DNA from: DRPN01 sp964599235
GTDB taxonomy: Bacteria; Bacteroidota; Bacteroidia; Bacteroidales; VadinHA17
Length of the DNA: 64,000 nucleotides
NCBI GenBank assembly: GCA_964599235.1
Contig: CAZRDX010000004.1
Coordinates: 1 to 64,000, forward strand
Direction of reading: 5' to 3'
Part shown: positions 32,720 through 41,252 of the stretch, in pieces
How the letters are laid out: every line of letters begins with the position of its first letter
Numbering within the stretch: the stretch's first letter is position 1
Position numbers and translations under genes: made by a program
The notes under the pieces: generated by a model
Told to the model about the DNA's origin: nothing
Database searches by the model: none
Seen by the model: the letters and a program-made list of their open reading frames with translations, nothing else

Positions 32720-33361
32720 TCAGGCCTGCTGTTCCTGGCCCCAGACGGCGGGGTTCTCACGCCATTGCCGCAGGGTGACCAGCTCTTCTTCGCGGATATA
32801 TCCCGTGTTTACGGCCACCTCCAGAAGATGATGGTAGTCGGTGAGGGTGTGAAGGGGGCACCCGGCCTCCCTGAAACGCTCACGGGCCACGTCGAAGTCG
32901 TAGGTGAAGATCGCCACCATCCCCAGGACGGGCACACCGGCTTCGCGCAAGGCCTCCACAGCACGGAGGCTGCTGCGTCCCGTCGAGATCAGGTCCTCGA
33001 CCACCACCGTCTGGCGTCCTTCCACCACCTCTCCTTCGATCAGATTGGCCAGGCCATGGTCCTTCGGTTTGGAACGGACATACACAAAAGGCAACTGCAT
33101 CAGATCGGCCACCAGAGCCCCGATGCCGATAGCTCCCGTAGCCACACCCGCAATACCCTCCGCACCCGGATAATGCTGACGGATCAGCGTGGCAAAAGCC
33201 TCCTTGATACGGTCCCGCAACCAGGGATACGACAAGGTCTTGCGATTATCACAATAGATAGGTGAACGCCACCCGGAAGCCCACGTAAAAGGGTTTGCAG
33301 GTGATAATTTAATTGCTTTAATTTGCAGAAGATTTTCTGCCAGTTCTTTTTGTGTGTCCAT
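32720..33361 (-). CDS. pyrE: Orotate phosphoribosyltransferase
   Basis: Makes orotidine 5'-phosphate from orotate and PRPP, the fifth step of pyrimidine synthesis. 213 residues: ASGWRSPIYCDNRKTLSYP (orotate-site loop), the flexible loop YVRSKPKDHGLANLIEG, and the PRPP motif VVVEDLISTGRSS. Start ATG at 33361: the TACATTTG box (33366-33373) ends 4 nt before it, so the message is probably leaderless. The longer 234-residue reading is therefore rejected. Confidence 0.96.
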   Translation of the reverse strand: MDTQKELAENLLQIKAIKLSPANPFTWASGWRSPIYCDNRKTLSYPWLRDRIKEAFATLIRQHYPGAEGIAGVATGAIGIGALVADLMQLPFVYVRSKPKDHGLANLIEGEVVEGRQTVVVEDLISTGRSSLRAVEALREAGVPVLGMVAIFTYDFDVARERFREAGCPLHTLTDYHHLLEVAVNTGYIREEELVTLRQWRENPAVWGQEQQA

Positions 33362-33365
33362 AGTG

Positions 33366-33373
33366 CAAATGTA
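33366..33373 (-). promoter_or_regulatory. -7 box TACATTTG of pyrE, overlapping the NUDIX start codon
   Basis: Perfect TAnnTTTG on the minus strand. It covers the ATG of the divergent NUDIX gene (33369-33371) and leaves no room for a pyrE leader. Confidence 0.65.
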
Positions 33374-33992
33374 TAAAGTTTTTTTCGAGAACAGGATCGT
33401 ATATCTGACGGATGATTTCGCCAAGGCATTCCGTTACAATTACGGGTTGTTCTACAAGTTCTATGACACAAAGGAGCTGGCAGAGCTGATCAAGCTGTTC
33501 GGCTATCTCACCAAGATCAAGAAGCTCTTCATCTTCCACCGCGACGTGGAGCATCTGTTCTCGAGGTTCGCTTCGCTGTTCAGGGTGGTGGAAGCCGCCG
33601 GGGGAGTGGTACGTTCTTCTTCGGGCAAGGTGCTGGTGATGCAGCGGCGAGGCAAATGGGATCTGCCCAAGGGCAAGAGGGAAGAGGGTGAAAAGCCTGT
33701 GGAGGCCGCCCTGCGCGAGGTACAGGAGGAGACCGGTCTGAAAGACCTCCGGGCAGGCGACCCTATCACCGTGACCTACCATACCTACCTGCTCGACGGC
33801 CAGCCTGTGCTCAAAAAAACCACGTGGTACGAAATGACCTACAGCGGTGACGAATCGCTCGTAACCCCGCAAAAAGAAGAGGATATCACCGAAGTGCTGT
33901 GGCTCATCCCCGAGGACATGACCATGATCCTGGGCAACACCTACCTCTCCATCATCGACGTGCTGCGGGAAGCGAAGCTTCTTCCTTTCTGA
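33369..33992 (+). CDS. NUDIX hydrolase
   Basis: Hydrolyses a nucleoside diphosphate linked to another group; the substrate is not evident. 207 residues: an N-terminal stretch of about 75 residues (MYKVFFENRIVYLTDDFAKA) without a known motif, then the NUDIX fold with VRSSSGKVLVMQRRGKWDLP and the catalytic box GKREEGEKPVEAALREVQEE TGL (G-x5-E-x7-REUxEExGU). The ATG at 33369 is chosen over the GTG at 33354. Its ATG is 7 bp from the divergent pyrE ATG, so its promoter must lie inside pyrE. Its 3' end overlaps the convergent next gene by 41 nt. Confidence 0.92.
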   Translation: MYKVFFENRIVYLTDDFAKAFRYNYGLFYKFYDTKELAELIKLFGYLTKIKKLFIFHRDVEHLFSRFASLFRVVEAAGGVVRSSSGKVLVMQRRGKWDLPKGKREEGEKPVEAALREVQEETGLKDLRAGDPITVTYHTYLLDGQPVLKKTTWYEMTYSGDESLVTPQKEEDITEVLWLIPEDMTMILGNTYLSIIDVLREAKLLPF

Positions 33993-35403
33993 TCAGACCT
34001 TTCTCTTCCAGGAGGTCACGGAACTCTTTCTCGAAATTCTCGGTCGGTGCTGGAGCGGGCGCCCACACCACACGTCCTTCGGGATCCAGAAGATAGTAGA
34101 CAGGATAGCCTTTCACACGGTAAATACGGGCTACATTACAGGCGAGGTCGCATACCAGGAAAGGCCAGGAATAGCCTTTTGTCCGGACGAAAGTTCTGAG
34201 CTTTTGCGGCTCGTTGTCGATGGCGATGGTCACCACCTGCAGATGGTCGCCGTACCTGGAGAGCAGTTCCTGCAGGAGGGGGAACTGACGCAGCGAGCTG
34301 TAGCTGAGTCGGCTGGAGAAGTTGAGCAGCAGGTATTTGCCGTGCAGGTCGGCTAGCCGAACGGTTTTCCCCTGCAGGTCGGGCAGGGCGAAAGGGGGAG
34401 CCGGGCTGCCGGGACGCAGCAGGCCCAGACGCTTCACCACGTTGTCCGCCACACGGTGCAACGCCGTCGAAGCGACCGTGGCAGCATATCGCTGCAGCAG
34501 AGCCCACAACTCTTTCTCGTCGTAAGTCTTGTTATACCAGGCATCGTAGATACCTTTCAGTGCCACCAGGTCTATGAAGTCCTGCCGGACGATGCCCAGG
34601 TCGTCGGCAATGAGCAGGCGCAGACTGTCGGCCTCCCCCTCCTTCACCACGGCATTGAGACGTTCCACATGACGATGACGCGTGAGATAATGGAAATAGT
34701 TCTCGAACACCTGGTTGAAGAGTTCCATGTAGGCCCGGTTGTGAAGGGATACACGGCCGGCGAAACTGCGGTAGCGGGTGAGCACCTCTTCGCGGCGGGG
34801 GAGGCCCATAGTCTCGACCAGGGCCACACGCGCCTCCATCCAGTCGAGAAAAAAAGGATCGCGGGCTGCAGCAAAGCTGTCACGGAGGGCCGCCACCGCC
34901 CCGGCGAGCAGGGTATCCTTGCGCCGCACCGCCACCATCGAAGCATGACGGTAAAACATAGGCGTGAACATTTCCTCGAAACGCAGGATGAGATAGTTGA
35001 GCTCATCCGGGGAAGTATTCATCGGCAGCCAGGGATGCACATCGGGACGGAAATAGGGATTGAGCATGTCCTGCACACTCTTCTCCCGCAGCGGCGGCAG
35101 TGCAAGATGATAACGCATGCCCGGCCGCACGAAAAGATAGAGGTCATACTTGCCGGGGAAAAGATGCACCTCCAGGGTGGTCACCACCGGGAAGGTGACC
35201 GAAAAAGTGCCGTTCTCCTTCACTTCGAGCCATCCCAGAGTATCGGGAGTAAGGGTGATGTAATCCGAATAGGTGATCACCGGAAAACGTCTGCCGGCCC
35301 ACTGGCTGGCATCTTCGCCGAAAAGGGTCACGGTGCCCTCACTCCGGCCCGCTCCTTCCGCCAGGAAGAACACCCCCCACAGCAAGAGCACGAAACGGTT
35401 CAT
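33952..35403 (-). CDS. TlpA/AhpC-type thioredoxin-fold lipoprotein-like protein lacking the CxxC active site
   Basis: 483 residues: signal peptide (about 1-18), an N-terminal beta domain (about 23-105), a helical middle (about 125-325) and a C-terminal thioredoxin-fold domain (about 330-480). The last has PGSPAPPFALPDLQGKTVRL, GKYLLLNF and the cis-Pro strand VKGYPVYYLLDPEG, as in TlpA-type proteins. At the active site the expected WCxxC is RLSYSS (Ser367 and Ser370 in place of both Cys), so disulfide exchange is not possible. It starts 4 nt into the coaD stop (overlap) and is probably cotranscribed with coaD. It overlaps the convergent NUDIX gene by 41 nt. Function unknown. Confidence 0.82.
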   Translation of the reverse strand: MNRFVLLLWGVFFLAEGAGRSEGTVTLFGEDASQWAGRRFPVITYSDYITLTPDTLGWLEVKENGTFSVTFPVVTTLEVHLFPGKYDLYLFVRPGMRYHLALPPLREKSVQDMLNPYFRPDVHPWLPMNTSPDELNYLILRFEEMFTPMFYRHASMVAVRRKDTLLAGAVAALRDSFAAARDPFFLDWMEARVALVETMGLPRREEVLTRYRSFAGRVSLHNRAYMELFNQVFENYFHYLTRHRHVERLNAVVKEGEADSLRLLIADDLGIVRQDFIDLVALKGIYDAWYNKTYDEKELWALLQRYAATVASTALHRVADNVVKRLGLLRPGSPAPPFALPDLQGKTVRLADLHGKYLLLNFSSRLSYSSLRQFPLLQELLSRYGDHLQVVTIAIDNEPQKLRTFVRTKGYSWPFLVCDLACNVARIYRVKGYPVYYLLDPEGRVVWAPAPAPTENFEKEFRDLLEEKGLIRKEEASLPAARR

Positions 35404-35891
35404 TGTCCGCTTTCTTTGTCACGACGGTATGCCGAGAGGTCGATCTCGTCGGGCAGGAAACGCGAGGCATCACCACCGTAACGGATCACCTCCCTGACAA
35501 GCGTGGAGTTGATGAAAGTGTGCTCAGGCAGCGTGAGGAGGAAGACCACCTCGATCTCCTTCTCCATGGCTCGGTTCACCTGGGCTATGGCCCGCTCATA
35601 CTCAAAATCAGCAGCCGTGCGCAGCCCGCGCAACAGGAAACGGGCACCCACCTTCCGGCAGAAATCGACCGTGAGACTGTTGTAAGAAGCCACCTCGATC
35701 CGCGGCTCGTCGGAAAAAACACGGCGTATCCACTCCAGACGCTGCTCCAGCGGGAAATATTCCGTCTTCTCGGTGTTGGTGCCGATGGCCACAATGATCT
35801 TGTCAAAGAGCCGCAAACCCCGCCGGACGATCGACTCATGACCGATGGTGAAAGGATCGAACGAACCCGGAAAGACCGCAATCCTCTCCAT
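35400..35891 (-). CDS. coaD: Pantetheine-phosphate adenylyltransferase
   Basis: Transfers AMP from ATP to 4'-phosphopantetheine to give dephospho-CoA. 163 residues, hexameric Rossmann-type fold. Motifs: AVFPGSFDPFTIGHESIV (the TxGH nucleotide motif), LEWIRRVFSDEPRIEV, FLLRGLRTAADFEYE and the ISSTLVRE-like INSTLVREVI. The start at 35891 gives the usual beginning MERIAVFPGS. A near-consensus TACCTTTC lies about 30 nt upstream. Confidence 0.96.
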   Translation of the reverse strand: MERIAVFPGSFDPFTIGHESIVRRGLRLFDKIIVAIGTNTEKTEYFPLEQRLEWIRRVFSDEPRIEVASYNSLTVDFCRKVGARFLLRGLRTAADFEYERAIAQVNRAMEKEIEVVFLLTLPEHTFINSTLVREVIRYGGDASRFLPDEIDLSAYRRDKESGQ

Positions 35892-35969
35892 GGGCAAAAG
35901 GTTTAGTTCTCCGAAAGGTAACAATTAAAATCGTGGGGAGCAAAAGCTTCGTCGGCGGACGGATGATCA

Positions 35970-35997
35970 GTCAGACCTCAAAGTGTTCCTGTCTGAC
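35970..35997. terminator. Inverted repeat downstream of lon
   Basis: GTCAGAC (35970-35976) and GTCTGAC (35991-35997) form a 7-bp stem with a 14-nt loop between the lon stop and coaD. There is no U-tract, so it may be a weak terminator or RNA-stabilising hairpin. Confidence 0.35.
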
Positions 35998-36012
35998 ATG
36001 TGAAGAAAAGCC

Positions 36013-38460
36013 TCATCTCCCTGAAGCACGGCTGCGGAGAAGGACATGGTCGAGCACCTCCCGGATGTTCGAGACATAACGGAAGGTCAGGCCCTTGAGG
36101 TAGATCTCGTTGATCTCCTCGATGTCCTTGCGGTTCTCTTCGGAGAGGATGATCTCCTTGATGTGTGCTCTTTTGGCTGCCAGGATCTTCTCCTTGATGC
36201 CGCCTACCGGCAGCACTTTGCCGCGGAGCGTGATCTCCCCGGTGAGGGCCACCCCTTTCCGCACTCTTCTGCCTGTCAGTGCCGAGGCGAGGGAGACCAC
36301 CATGGTGATGCCGGCCGAAGGCCCGTCCTTGGGGATCGCTCCCTCCGGCACATGGATATGGAAATCGTACTTCTCGCTGATGTTCTCTTCAATCCCGAGG
36401 TGGTCGGCATGGGCCCGCACCCATTCCAGGGCGATGAGGGCTGATTCTTTCATCACGTCGCCCAGGTTGCCGGTGAGGGTAAGCTTGCCTTTCCCTTTGC
36501 TGAGGCTGGTCTCGACGAAGAGGATCTCCCCGCCGAAGGGTGTCCAGGCCAGGCCGGTGACCACCCCGGGCATCTCATTGCCCTCATACACCTCACGCGT
36601 ATAGAGCGGCTTGCCCAGGTATTCGCGGACATCCTTCAGCGTCAGATGCCGTTCCACCTCCTCGCCGAAAGCCTTCTTCTTGGCCACACGACGGATCACC
36701 TGCGCAATACGTTTCTCCAGGGTACGCACGCCGGACTCCCGGGTGTAATGGACGATGATCTCCTCGATCACCTTCTTGGGGAAGAACAGCTCTTTCTTGT
36801 CCAGTCCGTGGTTTTCCAGTTGTTTCGGGATGAGATGACGCCGGGCGATCTCCACCTTCTCCTCGACGATGTAGCCGCTGATCTCGATCATCTCCATCCT
36901 GTCGCGCAGGGCCGGACTGATGGTCTCGGTCGAGTTGGCCGTGGCGATGAAGAGCACCCGTGAAAGGTCGTACTCCAGCTCGAGGAAGTTATCGTAGAAG
37001 GCGTTGTTCTGTTCCGGGTCGAGCACCTCGAGCAGCGCATGGGAAGGGTCGCCTTTGAAGTCGGATCCCACCTTGTCGATCTCGTCGAGGATGAAGACGG
37101 GATTGGAGGATTTGGCCTTGCGTATGTTCTGGATGATGCGTCCCGGCATGGCACCGATGTAGGTTTTGCGGTGACCGCGTATCTCGGCCTCGTCGTGCAG
37201 GCCGCCCAGCGACATACGCACGAACCGGCGCCCCAGGGCCCGGGCGATGGAACGTCCCAGCGAGGTCTTCCCCACCCCCGGAGGACCATAGAGACAGAGG
37301 ATGGGCGACTTCATGTCCCCCTTGAGCTTCAGCACCGCCAGATGCTCGAGGATACGCTCCTTCACTTTCTCCAGACCGTAATGGTCCTCATTGAGGATCT
37401 TCTCCGCCCGCTTCAGGTCGAAATTGTCCTCGGTATATTCGTTCCACGGCAGGTCGAGGAGCGTCTGCAGGTAGTTCATCTGCACCGAGTATTCCCCCAC
37501 GGCGGGGTTCATGCGCTGCAGCTTGTCAAGCTCCTTCTCGAAGACCTTCGCCACCTCCTTGCTCCATTTTTTCTCGGCAGCACGTTTCTTCAGCTCTTCG
37601 ATCTCCTGCTCGATGGGGCTTCCTCCCAGTTCGTCCTGAATGGTCTTCATCTGCTGATGGAGCAGGTATTCCCGTTGTTGCTGCTCCATGTCCATTTTCA
37701 CCTTGGCCTCGATGTCTCGCTTGATCTCAAGCATCTGCACCTCGCGGGTGAGGAACTCCAGCAGCAGACGCGCCCGCTCCTTCAGATCGCTGATGTCGAG
37801 CAGACGCTGCTTGTCGGCATTCTTCACATTGGCGTTGGCACTGATGAAATTGATCAGGAACTTGGGACTTTCAATGTTCTTCACTGCGAAAGAAGCCTCC
37901 TGCGGTACATTGGACGAAAGGTTGATGATCTTCAGCGAAAGTTCCTTGAGGGCATGCACCAGGGCTTCGAACTCCTGGTCGTCCTCGTCGGGGTAAGTGT
38001 CCTCGAGCTTCTGTGGCCGCACGGTGAAGTAAGGCTCACTGGTGAGCCACTGCTCCACCCCGAAACGCGACTTACCCTGAATGATCACCGTGGTGCCGCC
38101 GTCGGGCATCTCCAGGATCTTCAGGATATAGGCCACCGTCCCGATGAGGTTGATATCCTCATAGGTGGGATCGTCGACGTTGGGGTCTTTCTGGGAAAGG
38201 GTGCCGATGATACGGTCTTTGCGGTAGGCTTCGCGTACCAGCCGCAGGCTCTTGTCACGCCCCACACTGATGGGGAGCACCACGCCCGGGAACAGGACCG
38301 TGTTGCGCAAGGGCAGCACCGGCAAAGGATCGGGGATCTGGAGATCGGGATCGTCCAGCTCCTCTTCATCCGAGATCAACTGAATGATCCCCCCCTGTTC
38401 TTCCTCCAGCTGGGAGGCGAAAATAAGCTCACGCAATTTCTTGTTCTTGTTCTGCTTCAA
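36013..38460 (-). CDS. lon: ATP-dependent protease La (Lon)
   Basis: Soluble hexameric AAA+ serine protease for damaged and regulatory proteins. About 815 residues. The N-terminal substrate domain begins at LPVLPLRNTVLFPGVVLPIS, a coiled middle follows, then the ATPase with GPPGVGKTSLGRSIARALGR (Walker A) and FILDEIDKVG (Walker B). The protease domain ends with the Ser motif KDGPSAGITMVVSL and the Lys motif VGGIKEKILAAKRA. There is no in-frame ATG near the start: TTG codons at 38508, 38460 and 38436 are possible. I use 38460 because 38508 sits in the U-tract of the rpmE2 terminator; the exact start is uncertain. No promoter box was found, so expression may depend on read-through. Confidence 0.93.
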   Translation of the reverse strand: MKQNKNKKLRELIFASQLEEEQGGIIQLISDEEELDDPDLQIPDPLPVLPLRNTVLFPGVVLPISVGRDKSLRLVREAYRKDRIIGTLSQKDPNVDDPTYEDINLIGTVAYILKILEMPDGGTTVIIQGKSRFGVEQWLTSEPYFTVRPQKLEDTYPDEDDQEFEALVHALKELSLKIINLSSNVPQEASFAVKNIESPKFLINFISANANVKNADKQRLLDISDLKERARLLLEFLTREVQMLEIKRDIEAKVKMDMEQQQREYLLHQQMKTIQDELGGSPIEQEIEELKKRAAEKKWSKEVAKVFEKELDKLQRMNPAVGEYSVQMNYLQTLLDLPWNEYTEDNFDLKRAEKILNEDHYGLEKVKERILEHLAVLKLKGDMKSPILCLYGPPGVGKTSLGRSIARALGRRFVRMSLGGLHDEAEIRGHRKTYIGAMPGRIIQNIRKAKSSNPVFILDEIDKVGSDFKGDPSHALLEVLDPEQNNAFYDNFLELEYDLSRVLFIATANSTETISPALRDRMEMIEISGYIVEEKVEIARRHLIPKQLENHGLDKKELFFPKKVIEEIIVHYTRESGVRTLEKRIAQVIRRVAKKKAFGEEVERHLTLKDVREYLGKPLYTREVYEGNEMPGVVTGLAWTPFGGEILFVETSLSKGKGKLTLTGNLGDVMKESALIALEWVRAHADHLGIEENISEKYDFHIHVPEGAIPKDGPSAGITMVVSLASALTGRRVRKGVALTGEITLRGKVLPVGGIKEKILAAKRAHIKEIILSEENRKDIEEINEIYLKGLTFRYVSNIREVLDHVLLRSRASGR

Positions 38461-38506
38461 CGTTTCCGAAGTTCTGTGACCCTTCCAGGGACGACCCTTT
38501 TCCAGC

Positions 38507-38538
38507 AAAAAGAAGCCGTCTGTTACCAGGCGGCTTCT
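38507..38538 (-). terminator. Intrinsic terminator after rpmE2
   Basis: Minus strand: AGAAGCCG / CGGCTTCT stem (8 bp, extended by inner pairs) followed by TTTTT, 24 nt after the L31 stop. The longest reading of lon begins inside this element. Confidence 0.82.
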
Positions 38539-38562
38539 CCCAGATCCTTCCCCCGAGAGGGG

Positions 38563-38826
38563 CTATTTCTTCTTTTCGAGATGCTTCTTGTAACGGCTCA
38601 TGTACTTGTCCACACGCCCGGCGGTGTCCACCAGTTTCATCTTGCCGGTGTAGAAAGGATGCGACGTGCTGGTGATCTCCAGCTTGATCAGCGGATATTC
38701 CTTCCCGTCATCCATCTTGATGGTCTCTTTCGACGGGGCCGTGGAACGCGTCATAAAGGTGTACCCGTTCGACATGTCCTTGAAGACGACGAGCCTGTAG
38801 TTCTTCGGATGGATTCCCTCTTTCAT
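38563..38826 (-). CDS. rpmE2: 50S ribosomal protein L31, type B
   Basis: Structural protein of the large subunit. 87 residues: MKEGIHPKNYRLVVFKDMSN, YTFMTRSTAP, and STSHPFYTGKMKLVDTAGRV matching the bL31B ending HPFYTG. The zinc-binding Cys of type A L31 are absent, so this is the zinc-independent form. Start ATG at 38826 after a good promoter; a longer reading is only the untranslated leader. Confidence 0.97.
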   Translation of the reverse strand: MKEGIHPKNYRLVVFKDMSNGYTFMTRSTAPSKETIKMDDGKEYPLIKLEITSTSHPFYTGKMKLVDTAGRVDKYMSRYKKHLEKKK

Positions 38827-38858
38827 TGCCTTGATATTAAGTGCGTTTTTTAGGCTTG

Positions 38859-38890
38859 CAAAAATAAACATTGTTCCCAACAATACCAAA
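38859..38890 (-). promoter_or_regulatory. Promoter of rpmE2 (TTTG, 20 nt, TATTTTTG)
   Basis: TTTG (38890-38887) and TATTTTTG (38866-38859) with a 20-nt spacer on the minus strand, exact consensus. The leader is about 30 nt. Confidence 0.85.
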
Positions 38891-38917
38891 CCCTCATTTC
38901 TTTTTCTTGGAAAAGGC

Positions 38918-40387
38918 TCAGAACCGGAACCATTCCTTCACTTTTTCCTTTTTCTCTCCCCGGTCGCTGTGGTGGGTGAACTCATTGGTATGCTTGTCGT
39001 AGGTATAGTCGCGCGACCATTCGGAAGCGTGGGCGGCGATCTCGCGTACGGCTTCGACGAAGAGGTCGACCTCGTCGTCGGTCATGGTGGGATGGACGCT
39101 GAGGCGGACGAAGCCGGGCTTTTTGGAGAGGTCGCCACGGTTGATCATCTCGGTGATGCGGTGCGACTCTTCTTTGCTGATGCCCAGCAGCACATGGCCG
39201 TAGGTGCCGGCACAGGCACATCCTCCCCGCACCTGGATGCCGTAACGGTCACTCAGCAGTTTGACGATCAGGTTGTAGTGCACCTGGTTGTGATAGAACG
39301 ACACGGCACCGATACGTTCCTCCACGTTTTCGGCGAGCACATGGATGCCGGGGATCTCCCGCAGGCCCGCCATGGCACGGGGGATGATCTCCCGCTCACG
39401 GCGGGCGATCCAGTCGGTACCCATCTTCTCCTTCAGGCGGATGGCCAGAGCCGTACGGAATGCCTCGATGAAACCGGGGGTACCCCCGTCCTCACGCATC
39501 TCGATGTCGTCGATGTACTTGTATTCCCCCCAGGGGTTGGTCCAGTCGACGGTGCCGCCGCCCGGCTGGTCGGGGGCAATGTTGTGATAGAGAGCCGAAT
39601 CAAAGAGCAGCACGCCGGAAGATCCCGGCCCACCGAGGAACTTGTGGGGCGAGAAATAGATCGCATCCAGCTTCTCCATGGGATCGTCGGGATGCATGTC
39701 GATATCGACGTAAGGTGCCGAGGCAGCAAAATCGACAAAAGCATAACCCCCATGCTCATGCATCAGCCGGGCCAGCTGATAGTAAGGAGGCTGTACGCCG
39801 GTGATGTTGGAGGCAGCCGTGAAGGCTCCTATTTTCAGCTTGCGGTCGCGGTACTGCTCCAGCAGTCTCTCCAGATGGGCCGGCTCCACGCGGTTGTCCT
39901 CACCCGGCGGGATCACCACCACGTCGGCATTGGTCTCCAGCCAGGAGGTGTGGTTGGAATGGTGCTCCATGTGGGTGATGAAGACCACCGGCTTCTCCAC
40001 CTTCTGGATGCATTCGCCCCGCGACATGATGCCACAACCCTTGAGGCCCAGGATACGCTGCAGCTTGACCACCGCCGCCGTCATCCCGAAGCCGGGCGTG
40101 AGGATCACATCGTCCGGTCCGGCATGCACATGCTCCTTCACCACCTGGTGGGCATAATGATAAGCATGGGTCATCAGCGTACCTGTCTCGCTGGTCTCGG
40201 TATGGGTGTTGGCCACCCACGGCCCGAAGGTGTCGGCGATACGCTCTTCAATGGGCCGGTAAAGGCGGCCGCCTGCTATCCAGTCGAAATAGCGAAGTTT
40301 TTTCCGGCCGTAGGGGGTCTCATACTCAAAGTCGTGGCCGATGATGTTCTCCCGGAAAGGTGCAAAATGTCGTTCTGTCTCTCTCAT
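38918..40387 (-). CDS. Class V aminotransferase-fold PLP enzyme (cysteine desulfurase-like)
   Basis: 489 residues of a fold-type I PLP enzyme. Visible: an N-terminal segment with NTHTETSETGTLMTHAYHYA, the ring-stacking His motif FITHMEHHSNHTSW, the Asp that pairs with the PLP nitrogen in YAFVDFAASAPY, and the Schiff-base Lys in YFSPHKFLGGPGSSG. A late GIQVRGGCACAGTYGH motif holds two Cys where cysteine desulfurases carry the catalytic Cys loop. It is longer than SufS/NifS (about 410), and the reaction is not known; desulfurase, selenocysteine lyase or another beta-elimination are options. It stands between L31 and the Bax-inhibitor gene with no informative neighbours. Confidence 0.82.
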   Translation of the reverse strand: MRETERHFAPFRENIIGHDFEYETPYGRKKLRYFDWIAGGRLYRPIEERIADTFGPWVANTHTETSETGTLMTHAYHYAHQVVKEHVHAGPDDVILTPGFGMTAAVVKLQRILGLKGCGIMSRGECIQKVEKPVVFITHMEHHSNHTSWLETNADVVVIPPGEDNRVEPAHLERLLEQYRDRKLKIGAFTAASNITGVQPPYYQLARLMHEHGGYAFVDFAASAPYVDIDMHPDDPMEKLDAIYFSPHKFLGGPGSSGVLLFDSALYHNIAPDQPGGGTVDWTNPWGEYKYIDDIEMREDGGTPGFIEAFRTALAIRLKEKMGTDWIARREREIIPRAMAGLREIPGIHVLAENVEERIGAVSFYHNQVHYNLIVKLLSDRYGIQVRGGCACAGTYGHVLLGISKEESHRITEMINRGDLSKKPGFVRLSVHPTMTDDEVDLFVEAVREIAAHASEWSRDYTYDKHTNEFTHHSDRGEKKEKVKEWFRF

Positions 40388-40435
40388 CTGTGCTGCAGGA
40401 TATGATCGGTGAACGGTGAGGTGCAGGTGTGGTCA

Positions 40436-41179
40436 TCATTCCCTGCTGGCCAGCTTACTGAGCAGGCGCAGGATCTCGATGTAAAGCCATACGAGGGTGA
40501 CCATCAACCCGAAGGCCCCGTACCATTCCATGTATTTCGGGGCACCCTGCTCGGCGGCCTTCTCGATGAAGGCGAAGTCGAGCACCAGGTTGAGGGCGGC
40601 GATCACCACGATGAAAAGGCTGAGGCCGATCGAAAAGGTGGAGTTACCGTACAGAAACCCCACGTGGGCACCGAACATCGAGGCGATCCAGCTCACCAGG
40701 TAGACCAGGGCGATACCTCCCGTGGCGGCCATCACACCCATCGTGAAACGCTGCGTCGGCCGGATGATGCGCGAACGGTAAAGAAAGAGCATCACGAAGA
40801 AGACACCGAAAGTGAGTGCCACGGCCCGCATCACGATGCCGGGGTACATTGCCTCAAAATAGGCCGACAGCCCTCCCAGGGCCAGCCCTTCGAACACCGC
40901 ATAGAGCGGCGCCGTATAAGGCGACCAGGTCACCTTGAAAGCCGTCACCAGGGCCAGGATGAATCCTCCCAGAAAACCCACCATCATCAGACCCTGACCG
41001 CTGCCCATCGTCACAAAACGGTCCCACACATAGGCCGCCGAAGCCAACAGCAACAGGAACAGCAGAAAGGTCTTGTTCATCGTGCCGTTCACCGTCATCA
41101 CATCCTCACCGGCATACGCCGCATACCGGCGAAACACTTTTTCGCTCAAGGCAGGATTACCACTTGTCGTTCGGTTCAT
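40436..41179 (-). CDS. Bax inhibitor-1/YccA family membrane protein
   Basis: 247 residues with seven membrane helices. The family pattern is clear: basic N-terminus with NPALSEKVFRRYA, a first helix FLLFLLLLASAAYVW, LYAVFEGLALGGLSAYFEAM in the middle, and an Asp pair and SLFIVVIAALNLVLDFAFIE near the end. Bacterial members act as pH-sensitive calcium-leak channels or FtsH-linked factors; which applies here is not known. Start ATG at 41179; a TATCTTTG box lies at 41202-41209. Confidence 0.9.
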   Translation of the reverse strand: MNRTTSGNPALSEKVFRRYAAYAGEDVMTVNGTMNKTFLLFLLLLASAAYVWDRFVTMGSGQGLMMVGFLGGFILALVTAFKVTWSPYTAPLYAVFEGLALGGLSAYFEAMYPGIVMRAVALTFGVFFVMLFLYRSRIIRPTQRFTMGVMAATGGIALVYLVSWIASMFGAHVGFLYGNSTFSIGLSLFIVVIAALNLVLDFAFIEKAAEQGAPKYMEWYGAFGLMVTLVWLYIEILRLLSKLASRE

Positions 41180-41201
41180 ATGCAAAGATTTTATGACGAT
41201 G

Positions 41202-41209
41202 CAAAGATA
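41202..41209 (-). promoter_or_regulatory. -7 box TATCTTTG before the Bax-inhibitor gene
   Basis: Perfect TAnnTTTG on the minus strand. It gives a leader of about 20 nt to the ATG at 41179 and rules out the longer reading that starts at 41212. Confidence 0.65.
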
Positions 41210-41252
41210 CAAGTTTCAGGGAAAAAGCCATCTCCCTTTCTTGTATCAACGA

